Shown one piece after another: positions 25,403 through 33,306 of a DNA stretch of 47,187 bases. This DNA comes from a virus, in the IMG/VR virus record IMGVR_UViG_3300044825_003138, positions 1 through 47,187 of that record; one strand, 5' to 3'. Position numbers and translations under genes: made by a program. The notes beneath the pieces are model-generated. The model was not told the origin of the DNA. It searched no databases and was given only the letters and a program-made list of their open reading frames with translations. How positions within the stretch are numbered: the first letter of the stretch is position 1; every line of letters starts with the position of its first letter.

Positions 25403-25731
25403 AATTCTAAAATTTGCTTAATCAGAGTGTTGAAACGGCCGTTGACGCAATACAGCACGTGGTGTTCAAATGAAATTTTGATGACCAAATCGTACTTAAT
25501 GAGTCGATTTAAATCTCGTAAGATTTTGAGTTTAGAAGCTCCGAGATTTCCGATTAGGTCTGCTGTAGACAACGGTTGGTCTGATGCTAGCAGACCGATT
25601 AAAGCTCCGTAATGCCTTATGCAAGCACAGATTTTTTTATATTCGTGATCGTTCGAAGCGAAAAGTCCCTGTTGTATTTCGATTTCAGCATTTCCTGAAT
25701 GGTTTTGTTTCGTATCTTGCGGGCCACCCAT
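25399..25731 (-). CDS. Winged-helix-like protein (110 aa)
   Basis: ATG 25731. The C-terminal ~75 residues (HYGALIGLLASDQPLSTADL, then GNLGASKLKILRDLNRLIKY and VIKISFEHHVLYCVNG) read as a winged-helix DNA-binding domain. The first 38 codons overlap the 3' end of the upstream gene by 115 bases in another frame; no alternative start inside the frame is obvious. It is probably a regulator of this island. Confidence 0.6.
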   Translation of the reverse strand: MGGPQDTKQNHSGNAEIEIQQGLFASNDHEYKKICACIRHYGALIGLLASDQPLSTADLIGNLGASKLKILRDLNRLIKYDLVIKISFEHHVLYCVNGRFNTLIKQILEL

Positions 25732-26276
25732 GTTTTGACGTCCTCTCGCATTTCAGGTGTGACTTTAGTAGCTGGGCTTGCGGTCAGCATCATGTGATAC
25801 GGATTAACACATTCTGGATCTCCGCAGGTTGTCAGAATTTTATCGGCGTCAGAAAGAGCGACGTTGTGGAATTTGGCATACACGAATCGCCTCGGTCTCA
25901 TAATTGTCTTATCTGTAGAATCGACAAGACGGGCAAAGGTACAAGGCAGATAAATGTGCTGATCGGGCGTCAAGGCCAACCGGTTCTGCTTGAACCAGAC
26001 GGCGACCTTATCCGATGGGCTACGGGCGGCCCGCAGCTCCTCTAGGCAGATCGGACAGGCATAGACCCCGAGGACGGGATGGGACCGCTCTAGATCGCTT
26101 GTCGCCACGTGGATGGTTTCGTGGCGGCCGCATTTGCAGTCCAGACTCGAGACATCGCCGCGCTCGACGACTTGGAATGAGTCCAAGGTGTAGAGCTTTG
26201 AGATTGGGCCTTCGGAGGGCTCAACCGGCGTTTGGACCAGTAAGCCCAGCACTGAGACCAGTATGGGGTTGAACAT
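25617..26276 (-). CDS. HNH-like zinc protein with CVNPYH motif, copy B (219 aa)
   Basis: Start ATG 26276 preferred; an in-frame TTG-type extension reaches 26318. Residues include LDCKCGRHETIHVA and YACPICLEEL (paired cysteines), then TTCGDPECVNPYHMMLTASP, the same zinc motif as the 24552-24977 protein, and a C-terminal HTH-like IQEMLKSKYNRDFSLRTITN. It is the first gene of the reverse island. Nuclease or DNA-binding regulator are both possible. Confidence 0.62.
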   Translation of the reverse strand: MFNPILVSVLGLLVQTPVEPSEGPISKLYTLDSFQVVERGDVSSLDCKCGRHETIHVATSDLERSHPVLGVYACPICLEELRAARSPSDKVAVWFKQNRLALTPDQHIYLPCTFARLVDSTDKTIMRPRRFVYAKFHNVALSDADKILTTCGDPECVNPYHMMLTASPATKVTPEMREDVKTWVARKIRNKTIQEMLKSKYNRDFSLRTITNIKKSVLA

Positions 26277-26636
26277 AGACGTACACCAAGTTGCACGGTG
26301 TTCACCCAAGGATAGCACGGTTAACCTTGACCCTTCTAATTACTTTTTCTCTTAAGAGGGCTACTTAACGCAACTTGCCTGTCGCACTTGAGTCTCGGCT
26401 TAGCGGCTTAGTTACGTTATTTAATTAGGGTGTCGGTCGCGTACGCATACTATTACCTAATTTAATTTTAAATATATTTATAAATCTCCGCAGACACGCA
26501 ATTCACGTTATATCGACCTCCCTAAAAACTTTTTTTCCGGTCAGTCGAGCACGAATCCAGCGTGGGTTCCGGTGTTTTTGGTAATTCTTAAGGTTGTCTG
26601 TTAATATTTGTGCATAACACACCTTAGGTGTTCCCT
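26277..26636. promoter_or_regulatory. Divergent intergenic control region (360 bp)
   Basis: Between a reverse operon and a forward gene. Visible: perfect palindrome CTCTTAAGAG (26349-26358), tandem CGGCTTAG CGGCTTAG (26396-26411), and a very AT-rich tract around 26458-26487. No convincing ORF is seen on either strand. It probably holds the promoters of both directions and binding sites for the nearby HTH proteins; an origin role cannot be excluded. Confidence 0.55.
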
Positions 26637-26801
26637 GTGACGACTCTGACTGACCTGCCTTCTCCTGCGAACGAGAGCCCTGATGCCGAATTTTGGGCTG
26701 AGTGCCGTCGACGTGCTCTAGAATGGAACATACCCGCCTGGCAGCTCGCTGAGGAAGGTTTTCAGCACCCTGCCCTTGACGCGCGCACACGTAGGGGGTA
26801 G
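26637..26801 (+). CDS. Small hypothetical protein (54 aa)
   Basis: GTG start; the frame encodes VTTLTDLPSPANESPDAEFW, then AECRRRALEWNIPAWQLAEE and a short basic end. The composition is protein-like, with a compact Trp-rich helix, and the frame lies just before the HTH gene in the same direction. An antisense frame of similar length covers it but has poor composition. Moderate confidence; no family. Confidence 0.5.
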   Translation: MTTLTDLPSPANESPDAEFWAECRRRALEWNIPAWQLAEEGFQHPALDARTRRG

Positions 26802-26833
26802 GATTCACATTCACATCAACTTAAATTTTTAAA

Positions 26834-27196
26834 ATGTCAGAGACCCTGACCGAAGCTCAGCGCGAGTATCGATTCCAACAGCTTTATGAGATGTATATGG
26901 AGGGCAAGTCGTACCGTGAACTGGCCGCCCTCTTTAAAATCAGCGCTGAACGTGTTCGCCAGATTTTACATTCGGGCGTTAATGACACTCAGTTAAAAGA
27001 ACTGCGTCGCCGAATCGATAACCGGTGTATGAACACCTGGAGGGCAAAAGAAGTTTGTAACTTGCTGGACGCAGGTCACAGCTGCCGCAAGGTTTCTGAG
27101 ATTTTGAATATCTCGATCTCGGCTGTTAAACGTGTTTCGGCTCGGCATAGGAAAAACGCACCAGTTCGCCTTACACCGGGAGTAAAATCAATTTAA
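26834..27196 (+). CDS. Double-HTH, sigma region 4-like regulator (120 aa)
   Basis: Two helix-turn-helix segments: residues 17-45 (LYEMYMEGKSYRELAALFKI then SAERVRQIL), very like sigma factor region 4, and residues 73-104 (VCNLLDAGHSCRKVSEILNI then SISAVKRVSARH). No region 2 is present, so it is not a full sigma factor. It could bind the -35 region or operators in the adjacent control region and redirect host RNA polymerase. First sizeable gene of the forward fibre operon. Confidence 0.75.
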   Translation: MSETLTEAQREYRFQQLYEMYMEGKSYRELAALFKISAERVRQILHSGVNDTQLKELRRRIDNRCMNTWRAKEVCNLLDAGHSCRKVSEILNISISAVKRVSARHRKNAPVRLTPGVKSI

Positions 27197-27260
27197 TATC
27201 CGATCTTAGTCCTTGCAGGATGTAGAATCGAGATTAGGAGGCTAGATGTAAACTTTCTCG

Positions 27261-28184
27261 ATGACCCTAGCTCCTTGCCCCACTCACGGAAGTACATATC
27301 GCGCTCTGCATGAGCATAACTTCCGCGGCATCGTGGAGGTCATCGACGATCTTTTCCTTACTATCTCTGGAGTCGTGGGAACAACTAGCTACTCCAGGTG
27401 CGCCGTAGGATACCCTTGGAATTTCGAGGGTATTGTACGTGCGCTAGAAGATCTTAACACTACTATAAGCGGTATTCAAGGCGGAGGTACGAATATCGCC
27501 GCTGGTTCTGGTATTTACACAACTACTAGCGGTGACGTCACTCTTATTAACAGCGCTATTGTTGGCGGTTCTGGTGTTTATATCACTTATAGCGGCAGTT
27601 ATGTAGAAGTTAACGCCAGTGTTACGGCAGCTTCTGGCATCATTTATACCGCTGGTTCGGGTCTTTATCTTTCTGATGGCGGCACTCGCCTGAACTTAGG
27701 TGCTTACGGAGAGGGATCTACTTCTGTCACTTACAACGGCAATCAAGTAGCCATCAGCGGCGCTGCTGGCGGAGCTTCTGCTGTCACGGTCTCCGGCTCT
27801 CCTGAGGCGGGGTACAAGGCCGGTCAGCTCTGGTTTGACACTAATCAGGGTCGTTTGTTCGTCTATGCCAGCGGCAACGGTGTCGCGTCGCCCGCGTGGT
27901 ATCAGACCAATTCTGATTCTGTTGTTCTCAAAGGGGATCTTCCGCCTTCTGGCACTGGACTTAATGCGCCTGTTCGGGACGGAAGCCTCTGGTTTAGCAC
28001 TCTAGTAGGTAATTTGTTTGTATATGATGCAACTACGAGCGGATGGTATGAAACAGGACCTTCCAGAACTTTTGCATACGGTCCCACTGAGCCTGCCGCT
28101 ACAAGCGCTCCAGGAGCAGGTTGGTATGACACGGCTAATCAACATATTCGAGTTTGGACTGGCACAGGCTGGGTTCAGGCTTAG
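27261..28184 (+). CDS. Tail fibre protein (307 aa)
   Basis: ATG 27261 is the only start after an in-frame TAA at 27249. AGGAGG at 27237-27242 lies far upstream and directly precedes ATGTAA, a two-codon frame. The protein has an N-terminal HNFRGIVEVIDDLFLTISGV / WNFEGIVRALEDLNTTISGI duplication, then a Gly/Ser/Thr-rich beta shaft, then repeated GQLWFDTNQGRLFVY / GSLWFSTLVGNLFVY / GWYDTANQHIRVWTG units. The C-terminal units resemble fibre domains seen at 18680-19345. Confidence 0.77.
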   Translation: MTLAPCPTHGSTYRALHEHNFRGIVEVIDDLFLTISGVVGTTSYSRCAVGYPWNFEGIVRALEDLNTTISGIQGGGTNIAAGSGIYTTTSGDVTLINSAIVGGSGVYITYSGSYVEVNASVTAASGIIYTAGSGLYLSDGGTRLNLGAYGEGSTSVTYNGNQVAISGAAGGASAVTVSGSPEAGYKAGQLWFDTNQGRLFVYASGNGVASPAWYQTNSDSVVLKGDLPPSGTGLNAPVRDGSLWFSTLVGNLFVYDATTSGWYETGPSRTFAYGPTEPAATSAPGAGWYDTANQHIRVWTGTGWVQA

Positions 28185-28209
28185 TATCTGAGCGCTCCGT
28201 CTTTCGGTC

Positions 28210-28338
28210 ATGGCCAAACCCAAATCCAACGTTCAGAAAATCGAGCGCAAGCCTAAAACCACTTCCTTAGGACACAGCGTTTTATCGCGTCCTCGTCGAC
28301 GCGGAAAAAAGCGTTATAGGGGCCAAGGTCGCGGCTAA
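28210..28338 (+). CDS. Very small basic protein (42 aa)
   Basis: ATG 28210 to TAA 28336-28338 encodes MAKPKSNVQKIERKPKTTSL, then GHSVLSRPRRRGKKRYRGQG and RG. Short Lys/Arg-rich proteins ending in a YRGQG(K/R) motif recur in cyanophages and related phages. It probably binds nucleic acid or is packaged. Function unknown. Confidence 0.75.
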   Translation: MAKPKSNVQKIERKPKTTSLGHSVLSRPRRRGKKRYRGQGRG

Positions 28339-28362
28339 TATTTAGTTAAACCACGTACTTAA

Positions 28363-28746
28363 ATGGCTATCGTTTCTTTTATTGCTTCTAGTTCTATATC
28401 TGCCGGAGACGCAGTTTATTTGACTGCGTCTGGGTTTGTACAGAAAGCTATCGCCACGAATCAGCAGCAAGCCTCCGTTGCCGGCGTGGCTGTTGACACA
28501 GTCTCGTCCGGTTCTCTCGTTCGCGTTAATCCGGATTCTGTTTACACAGCTTTTACTTCACTTACCCCAGGAGAGTTAAGGTATTTATCTATCGCAACTT
28601 CTGGCGCCCTTGTTGATTATGCGACCTGGCAGACTCAGCTCAACGCTTTGTCTGCCTCCGGCGCATTTTTAACCACAGTTGGACGTTCTTTAACTTCCAC
28701 AAACATGGATGTTGAGATATCCAAACCCTTGTACATCACAAAATAG
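28363..28746 (+). CDS. Virion decoration/fibre-associated protein, DUF2190-like (127 aa)
   Basis: A beta-rich 127-residue protein: ISAGDAVYLTASGFVQKAIA, VAGVAVDTVSSGSLVRV, and GELRYLSIATSGALVDYA. The GDAVYL...G...A...VAGVA pattern resembles DUF2190-type phage beta proteins. The gene at 29542-30045 has the same layout, so the two may be paralogues. Its last 11 bases overlap the antisense integrase remnant. Confidence 0.65.
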   Translation: MAIVSFIASSSISAGDAVYLTASGFVQKAIATNQQQASVAGVAVDTVSSGSLVRVNPDSVYTAFTSLTPGELRYLSIATSGALVDYATWQTQLNALSASGAFLTTVGRSLTSTNMDVEISKPLYITK

Positions 28747-28987
28747 GCATTTCATAATCTTGCGTTACGTTTACGTAATGCTTCCATATTACTTCTGAAC
28801 TATTTCCTGCCCATTTTGCCGCTTGTGCGACGGGGATTCCTTCCTCTAGCCAGCGGCTTATTGCTGTGTGCCGCAGAGTAGGCACTGTTGTATCCTGAAG
28901 TAGCTGAACGCCATATACTACACCTTTTTTCTTTGGTCCGTCTGGTTTGCCGGCCGTGTGCCGGGGTTCGTAAGCCAGAAAATTGCT
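28736..28987 (-). pseudogene. C-terminal fragment of a tyrosine integrase
   Basis: An open reverse frame of 83 codons after an in-frame TAA (28988-28990), with no usable start. It encodes YEPRHTAGKPDGPKKKG, then VPTLRHTAISRWLEEGIPVA and WAGNSSEVIWKHYVNV. LRHT.IS is the box II motif, W/G-rich WAGNSS the second conserved box, and the Y in KHYVN the catalytic tyrosine of lambda-type recombinases. The N-terminal domain and first catalytic arginine box are missing. The frame is intact, so truncation may be recent. Confidence 0.82.
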
Positions 28988-29020
28988 TTATACTTAGAGC
29001 ACTGCAGTTGACTGCTGAAC

Positions 29021-29539
29021 GTGTTTGTTTTAGACGGAAAACCTCTTGCCCTAGATGTTCCGTTTGAAGCGAACGGAACTCTTTATCCCGCTAACTGGCT
29101 TCGTTTAGCTACTCCAGACGAACGAGCTGCTATAGGGATTACAGAAGAACCTGATCCTCCTTATTATGATCAGCGTTTCTATTGGGGATATACCGCGAGC
29201 GGGACTTTAATTCCCAAAGATCATGGTGTTTTGGTGTCTGGCTGGGTTGATCAAACTCGTCAAACAGCTAATACTATTCTCTTCCCGACTGACTGGATGG
29301 TTGTTAGGGAAGTTGATAACGGCGTTCCGATGTCGAGCGGAGTTAAAGCTTGGCGTCAGGAAACGCGAGAAGCTTGCGAGGTAAAGGTCTACATAATCCG
29401 AGACACTGATACCACTGATGAATTAGCTAGCTACATAACCGGACCCCTTTACCCGGTGTGGCCGCCGCTAGACCCCCCTACTCCGGTCGATCCTTCTGGC
29501 GTTAGTCCGTCTGGTGTTACTCCCTCTGGAGTTGTGTGA
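29021..29539 (+). CDS. Hypothetical virion protein (172 aa)
   Basis: GTG start. The protein opens FVLDGKPLALDVPFEANGTL and YPANWLRLATPDERAAIG, a pattern I associate with small phage tail or fibre-base proteins, and ends in a PSGVSPSGVTPSGVV repeat. Beta-rich with aromatic residues. A TATACT box lies about 27 bases upstream (28989-28994), overlapping the end of the integrase remnant. Confidence 0.72.
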   Translation: MFVLDGKPLALDVPFEANGTLYPANWLRLATPDERAAIGITEEPDPPYYDQRFYWGYTASGTLIPKDHGVLVSGWVDQTRQTANTILFPTDWMVVREVDNGVPMSSGVKAWRQETREACEVKVYIIRDTDTTDELASYITGPLYPVWPPLDPPTPVDPSGVSPSGVTPSGVV

Positions 29540-29541
29540 TC

Positions 29542-30045
29542 ATGACGAATCGCGCCATTTTCAATCGGCAATACACCGATTACACCCCTGGCGGTCAACA
29601 AGTTTGGCTTGTCAACGGGGCTGGAGTTACAACCACTCCTGTAACTACACAAACTTACACAGCCGGAGAAACCTTAATTCAAGGTCAGGCTGTTTATGTA
29701 AGCGGAGCTTACGCCTTGTCCGCCGTGGCAAGCAGCGGGATTGATGCTACTCGATACAACCCCATTGGTATTACAGCCGCCGGAGCTGCTACGTCGGCTT
29801 CTGTCTCAGTGATTGTTGATGATGTTGCAGTTATTGGACCTGCCAATGTCACTGATGGTAGTCCCTTAATGCCGGGTCAGTATTATTACTTATCTAAGTA
29901 CACAGGGCAGATTACTGCTTATTCCACTGTGTCCGGAACTGTGACTGCTTCAGGCGGATATGCCGCTCTTGTTTCAATGGGTCAAGCTCTTAGTCCGACT
30001 GAGCTCCAAATTGAAATTGAAGCCCCCGTTGTTCTTTACGACTGA
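29542..30045 (+). CDS. Virion decoration/fibre-associated protein (167 aa)
   Basis: ATG 29542 (a GTG two codons upstream overlaps the previous stop). Beta-rich: TAGETLIQGQAVYVSGAYAL, YNPIGITAAGAATSASVSVI, MPGQYYYLSKYTGQ. It shares its layout with the protein at 28363-28746 (input value, refresh value, elapsed phrase V..V..G..A). Likely a trimeric or beta-barrel virion accessory protein. Confidence 0.68.
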   Translation: MTNRAIFNRQYTDYTPGGQQVWLVNGAGVTTTPVTTQTYTAGETLIQGQAVYVSGAYALSAVASSGIDATRYNPIGITAAGAATSASVSVIVDDVAVIGPANVTDGSPLMPGQYYYLSKYTGQITAYSTVSGTVTASGGYAALVSMGQALSPTELQIEIEAPVVLYD

Positions 30046-30047
30046 CG

Positions 30048-30053
30048 TATAAT
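30048..30053 (+). promoter_or_regulatory. Candidate -10 element (TATAAT)
   Basis: Perfect TATAAT immediately after the previous gene's stop and 20 bases before ATG 30074. No -35 element at normal spacing. Same arrangement as at 8258 and 39235. Confidence 0.35.
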
Positions 30054-30073
30054 TACCTTATAGGTGTGATCCG

Positions 30074-30886
30074 ATGGCAACTCGTAAACCTCTAGTTGTA
30101 ATTAGCGGTCTCACTTCCGAGTTACCGCCTGGTGATCTAGTACCAGGTATTGATACTACTGCTCAAGCTTCGGGCAACGCAGCTTTAGTTGTCGCTTCGA
30201 ATGCGTTAGCGAGCGGCAATTTAGGGATTTCAAATGCCGCGACTGCTCTCGCATCAGGCAATTCTGCTCTGATCGTCGGTGCGAATGCGCTGGCTTCCGG
30301 CAACTTAGCTTTAACTAACGCAGCAACTGCCCTATCTTCTGGTAATGCTGCTTTAGTTGTCGGCAGCACAGCTCTTGCATCCGGTAACGCTGCGTTAGTT
30401 AACTCAGCAACAGCTTTAGCTTCCGGAAACGCTGCTCTGAGTGTTGGAGCTACTGCACTTGCTTCTGGCAATGCAGCTCTAGGATCTTTAGCGAATAAAT
30501 ACGATAAAACCGGCGGTCCGATTAGCGGTCCTGTTGTTGTCCAATCTCAATCGATTGGATCTCCTACAACTATTCAGGCTTCTGGCGTCATTATTTTAAA
30601 CTTCGGTGCCGGTAATAACTTTGAGGTCACGCTCACTAGCGGCACTCAAACGTTAGCTTCCCCCGCCAACGCCAGCGGCGGTCAAACAGGCACAATTATC
30701 GTTCGTCAAAACAATACCGGATCTCGCTTGCTGACTTATAGCGGCGCCTGGTCTTTCCAGAGTAATACTGCGCCTACGCTAACGACTACCGCAAGCGGCG
30801 TGGATCTACTTGCGTATTACGTTGTTAATCCAAACCGTATTAATACGGTAGCTACCTTAAACTACGGCTCTGGTACTGTCGCCTGA
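30074..30886 (+). CDS. Repeat-rich tail fibre protein (270 aa)
   Basis: Residues 30-138 are about eight copies of a 14-residue unit ALASGNAALVVGST, which would form an extended or coiled fibre shaft. The C-terminal third is a beta domain (GTQTLASPANASGGQTGTI and GSRLLTYSGAWSFQ). The neighbouring LamG protein follows after ten bases. Likely a shaft that carries a receptor-binding partner. Confidence 0.78.
   Translation: MATRKPLVVISGLTSELPPGDLVPGIDTTAQASGNAALVVASNALASGNLGISNAATALASGNSALIVGANALASGNLALTNAATALSSGNAALVVGSTALASGNAALVNSATALASGNAALSVGATALASGNAALGSLANKYDKTGGPISGPVVVQSQSIGSPTTIQASGVIILNFGAGNNFEVTLTSGTQTLASPANASGGQTGTIIVRQNNTGSRLLTYSGAWSFQSNTAPTLTTTASGVDLLAYYVVNPNRINTVATLNYGSGTVA
30161..30487 (+). 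repeat. About eight imperfect 42-bp coding repeats
   Basis: A 42-base unit encoding ALASGNAALxVxxx is repeated with synonymous and conservative changes. Codons differ between copies, so the array is old or under selection against recombination. Not CRISPR: there are no spacers. Confidence 0.85.
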
Positions 30887-30895
30887 GGATAAAAA

Positions 30896-33304
30896 ATGAG
30901 CGGTTTAGTCGGTAATCCCTTCCTGCTTGCATCTGCAGCCGGAGGTGCTACAGGATATCAGATTGAACGCTCATTGCGATTCAACAGTAGTGACAGTGCC
31001 TACTTGTCCCGCACCCCCGCATCAGCCGGCAACCGCAAGACGTGGACCTGGGCGGGGTGGGTGAAGCGTTGCAAGTTGGGGACGTACCAGACAATTATTT
31101 CCGCTGGCAACAGCTCTCCGTCTCAACGCGGTGGCATCAGATTTCCCACAGGAGACACCTTAGAAATCACTGAAGATTCTTCCGGCTACACCTTAGCTAC
31201 TACTCAGGTGTTCCGCGACGTTTCTGCTTGGTATCATCTTGTTGTTGCATTTGATTCTACGCAAGCCACATCGTCAAATCGAATTAAGCTGTACGTCAAC
31301 GGAACGCAGGTTTCTACGTTTTCAACTGCGACATACCCATCCCAAAACTTTGACTCGGTTTTCAGCACCACCGATCCACACCGCATAGGTGAGTTGTCCT
31401 ATGCAGGCAATATTTATGAGCTTGATGCATATCTTGCCGATCTGCACTTCTGCGATGGCACCGCTTACGACGCATCGGCATTTGGGGAGTTCGATGCCAA
31501 CGGTATCTGGCAACCTAAAAAGTTTGCTGGTGTCTACGGCTCGCAAGGCTGGAAACTCGACTTCAGCGATAACTCCGCCGCCACTGCCACCACGCTGGGT
31601 AAAGACAGCTCCGGTAACGGCAACAACTGGACGCCCAACAACCTATCCGTCACCGCTGGTGCAGGCAACGACAGCCTCGTAGACGTTCCCACCAACGGCA
31701 GCGAGGTTGATACGGGAAGTGGGGGGCAGGTGCGGGGGAATTACGCGACATTGAATCCACTGACTGCTGCATCGGGATTCACCATCAGCAATGGCAACCT
31801 TGAGATCAGCAGCACATCGACATCGGTTCCAGTTGTTCTCGGAAGCATTGCTGTCAACTCAGGCAAGTGGTACTGGGAAATAACGCTGGGCAGGGCTGAC
31901 GCATACGCGGGCGCCGCTACTACAACATCAAGGTCTGCAGTTGCTTATCTCGGCGCGGTCTCCGGTCAGTTCATCTATAACACTGCAAGCCCTTCATCTT
32001 CATGGGTCAACGGTAACAGTTATAACTATTCAACGGCATCGACTTGCGTTGCGGGGGATGTCATTGGCGTCGCTCTCAACTTTGATGCCAACACAATCAC
32101 GTTCTACAAGAACGGCGTTAGCCAGGGAACATTCAGTAGCAACGTGCTGGGCACTGACACTTGGGCTCCTGCGTTCAAATCAAACACTCAAGGAGCTTCG
32201 GAAACTTTCAACTTCGGCGCCCGCCCCTTCGCCTACACCGCCCCCAGCGGCTTCAAGGCGCTCTGCACGGCAAACCTACCCGCCCCAGTAGTCACGAAGC
32301 CTTCCACGGTGATGGACGTGAAGCTCTACACGGGTAATGGCAGTACTCAGACGATCTCAGGATTTGGGTTTAGCCCTGATTTCGTCTGGCTTAAAAACCG
32401 CAGTGCTGGTGACTATCACCGACTTAATGACATCATCCGTGGCGCTAATCGTCACCTGTTCAGCAATACAACAGATGCAGAGGTGGTCAACGATGCCAAC
32501 GGGTATCTAAGTGCTTTCACTTCTGACGGTTTTTCGCTTACATCCGGAACGGGTGTTAATGCTTCAGGTAATTCCTACGTCGCCTGGTGCTGGGACGCCG
32601 GCAGCTCCACTGTCACGAACACACAAGGCTCCATCACTAGTCAGGTGAGGGCTAATGCCAGTGCTGGGTTCTCGATTGTTACATATACGGGGACAGGAGC
32701 AAATGCGACTGTCGGGCATGGGTTAGGCGTTGCCCCGAGCATGGTGATTGTCAAGCGCCGCAATACAACCGATAACTGGCAAGTTCGTCACACCTCTATT
32801 GCGGCTGCCAACAGCATTCAACTGAACCTTACAAATGCTGCAGCCTCTGCAACAACAGTTTGGAATAGTACGACACCTAGTTCCACTGTTTTTAGCGTTG
32901 GAACCGACGCTACAGTTAATGCAAGCGGTGGCACTTACGTTGCTTACTGCTTCGCCCCAGTAGCCGGTTACAGCGCGTTTGGCAGCTACACCGGCAATGG
33001 CAGCGCAGATGGGTCGTTTGTTTACACCGGGTTCAGGCCGAGGTGGGTGATGATTAAAGCTACAGGAGCGGTCTCTGGTGGTTGGGTAATATGGGATACG
33101 GCTCGATCAGTTTATAACACAACTTATAATTATCTTTTTGCACATAACGGTAATTCCGAAGGAACTGCAACATCTCTTAATATGGACATAGTGAGCAATG
33201 GTTTTAAACTAAGGGGCGTTGATTCATGGGATAATAGTAATGCTGAAACTTATATTTACGCCGCCTTTGCCGAATCACCCTTCCAATACGCCCGCGCCCG
33301 CTAG
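30896..33304 (+). CDS. Large fibre/receptor-binding protein with LamG, SPRY-like and DUF7483-like regions (802 aa)
   Basis: ATG after AGGATAAAAA. Residues ~25-200 form a LamG/concanavalin-like domain (KTWTWAGWVKRCKLG, WYHLVVAFDST, LYVNGTQV). Residues ~300-455 resemble a B30.2/SPRY domain (GKWYWEITLG, VIGVALNFDANTITFYKNGV). The rest repeats FSPDFVWLKNRS...D, SMVIVKRRNTTDNWQV and FRPRWVMIKAT units, similar to the DUF7483 repeats of marine phage fibres. These are carbohydrate-binding folds, so host surface recognition is likely. Richer in GC and C-ending codons than the neighbouring fibres, suggesting module exchange. Confidence 0.8.
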   Translation: MSGLVGNPFLLASAAGGATGYQIERSLRFNSSDSAYLSRTPASAGNRKTWTWAGWVKRCKLGTYQTIISAGNSSPSQRGGIRFPTGDTLEITEDSSGYTLATTQVFRDVSAWYHLVVAFDSTQATSSNRIKLYVNGTQVSTFSTATYPSQNFDSVFSTTDPHRIGELSYAGNIYELDAYLADLHFCDGTAYDASAFGEFDANGIWQPKKFAGVYGSQGWKLDFSDNSAATATTLGKDSSGNGNNWTPNNLSVTAGAGNDSLVDVPTNGSEVDTGSGGQVRGNYATLNPLTAASGFTISNGNLEISSTSTSVPVVLGSIAVNSGKWYWEITLGRADAYAGAATTTSRSAVAYLGAVSGQFIYNTASPSSSWVNGNSYNYSTASTCVAGDVIGVALNFDANTITFYKNGVSQGTFSSNVLGTDTWAPAFKSNTQGASETFNFGARPFAYTAPSGFKALCTANLPAPVVTKPSTVMDVKLYTGNGSTQTISGFGFSPDFVWLKNRSAGDYHRLNDIIRGANRHLFSNTTDAEVVNDANGYLSAFTSDGFSLTSGTGVNASGNSYVAWCWDAGSSTVTNTQGSITSQVRANASAGFSIVTYTGTGANATVGHGLGVAPSMVIVKRRNTTDNWQVRHTSIAAANSIQLNLTNAAASATTVWNSTTPSSTVFSVGTDATVNASGGTYVAYCFAPVAGYSAFGSYTGNGSADGSFVYTGFRPRWVMIKATGAVSGGWVIWDTARSVYNTTYNYLFAHNGNSEGTATSLNMDIVSNGFKLRGVDSWDNSNAETYIYAAFAESPFQYARAR

Positions 33305-33306
33305 TA

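Noticed and set aside
26503-26814. Reverse frame of 103 codons opposite the divergent control region and the 54-aa gene
   Set aside because: Its composition is random-looking and low in typical coding bias, while the forward frame in part of this interval is more protein-like.
30161-30487. Regular 42-base repeats that could look like a CRISPR array
   Set aside because: They are in frame within a fibre gene, have no spacers and vary codon by codon.
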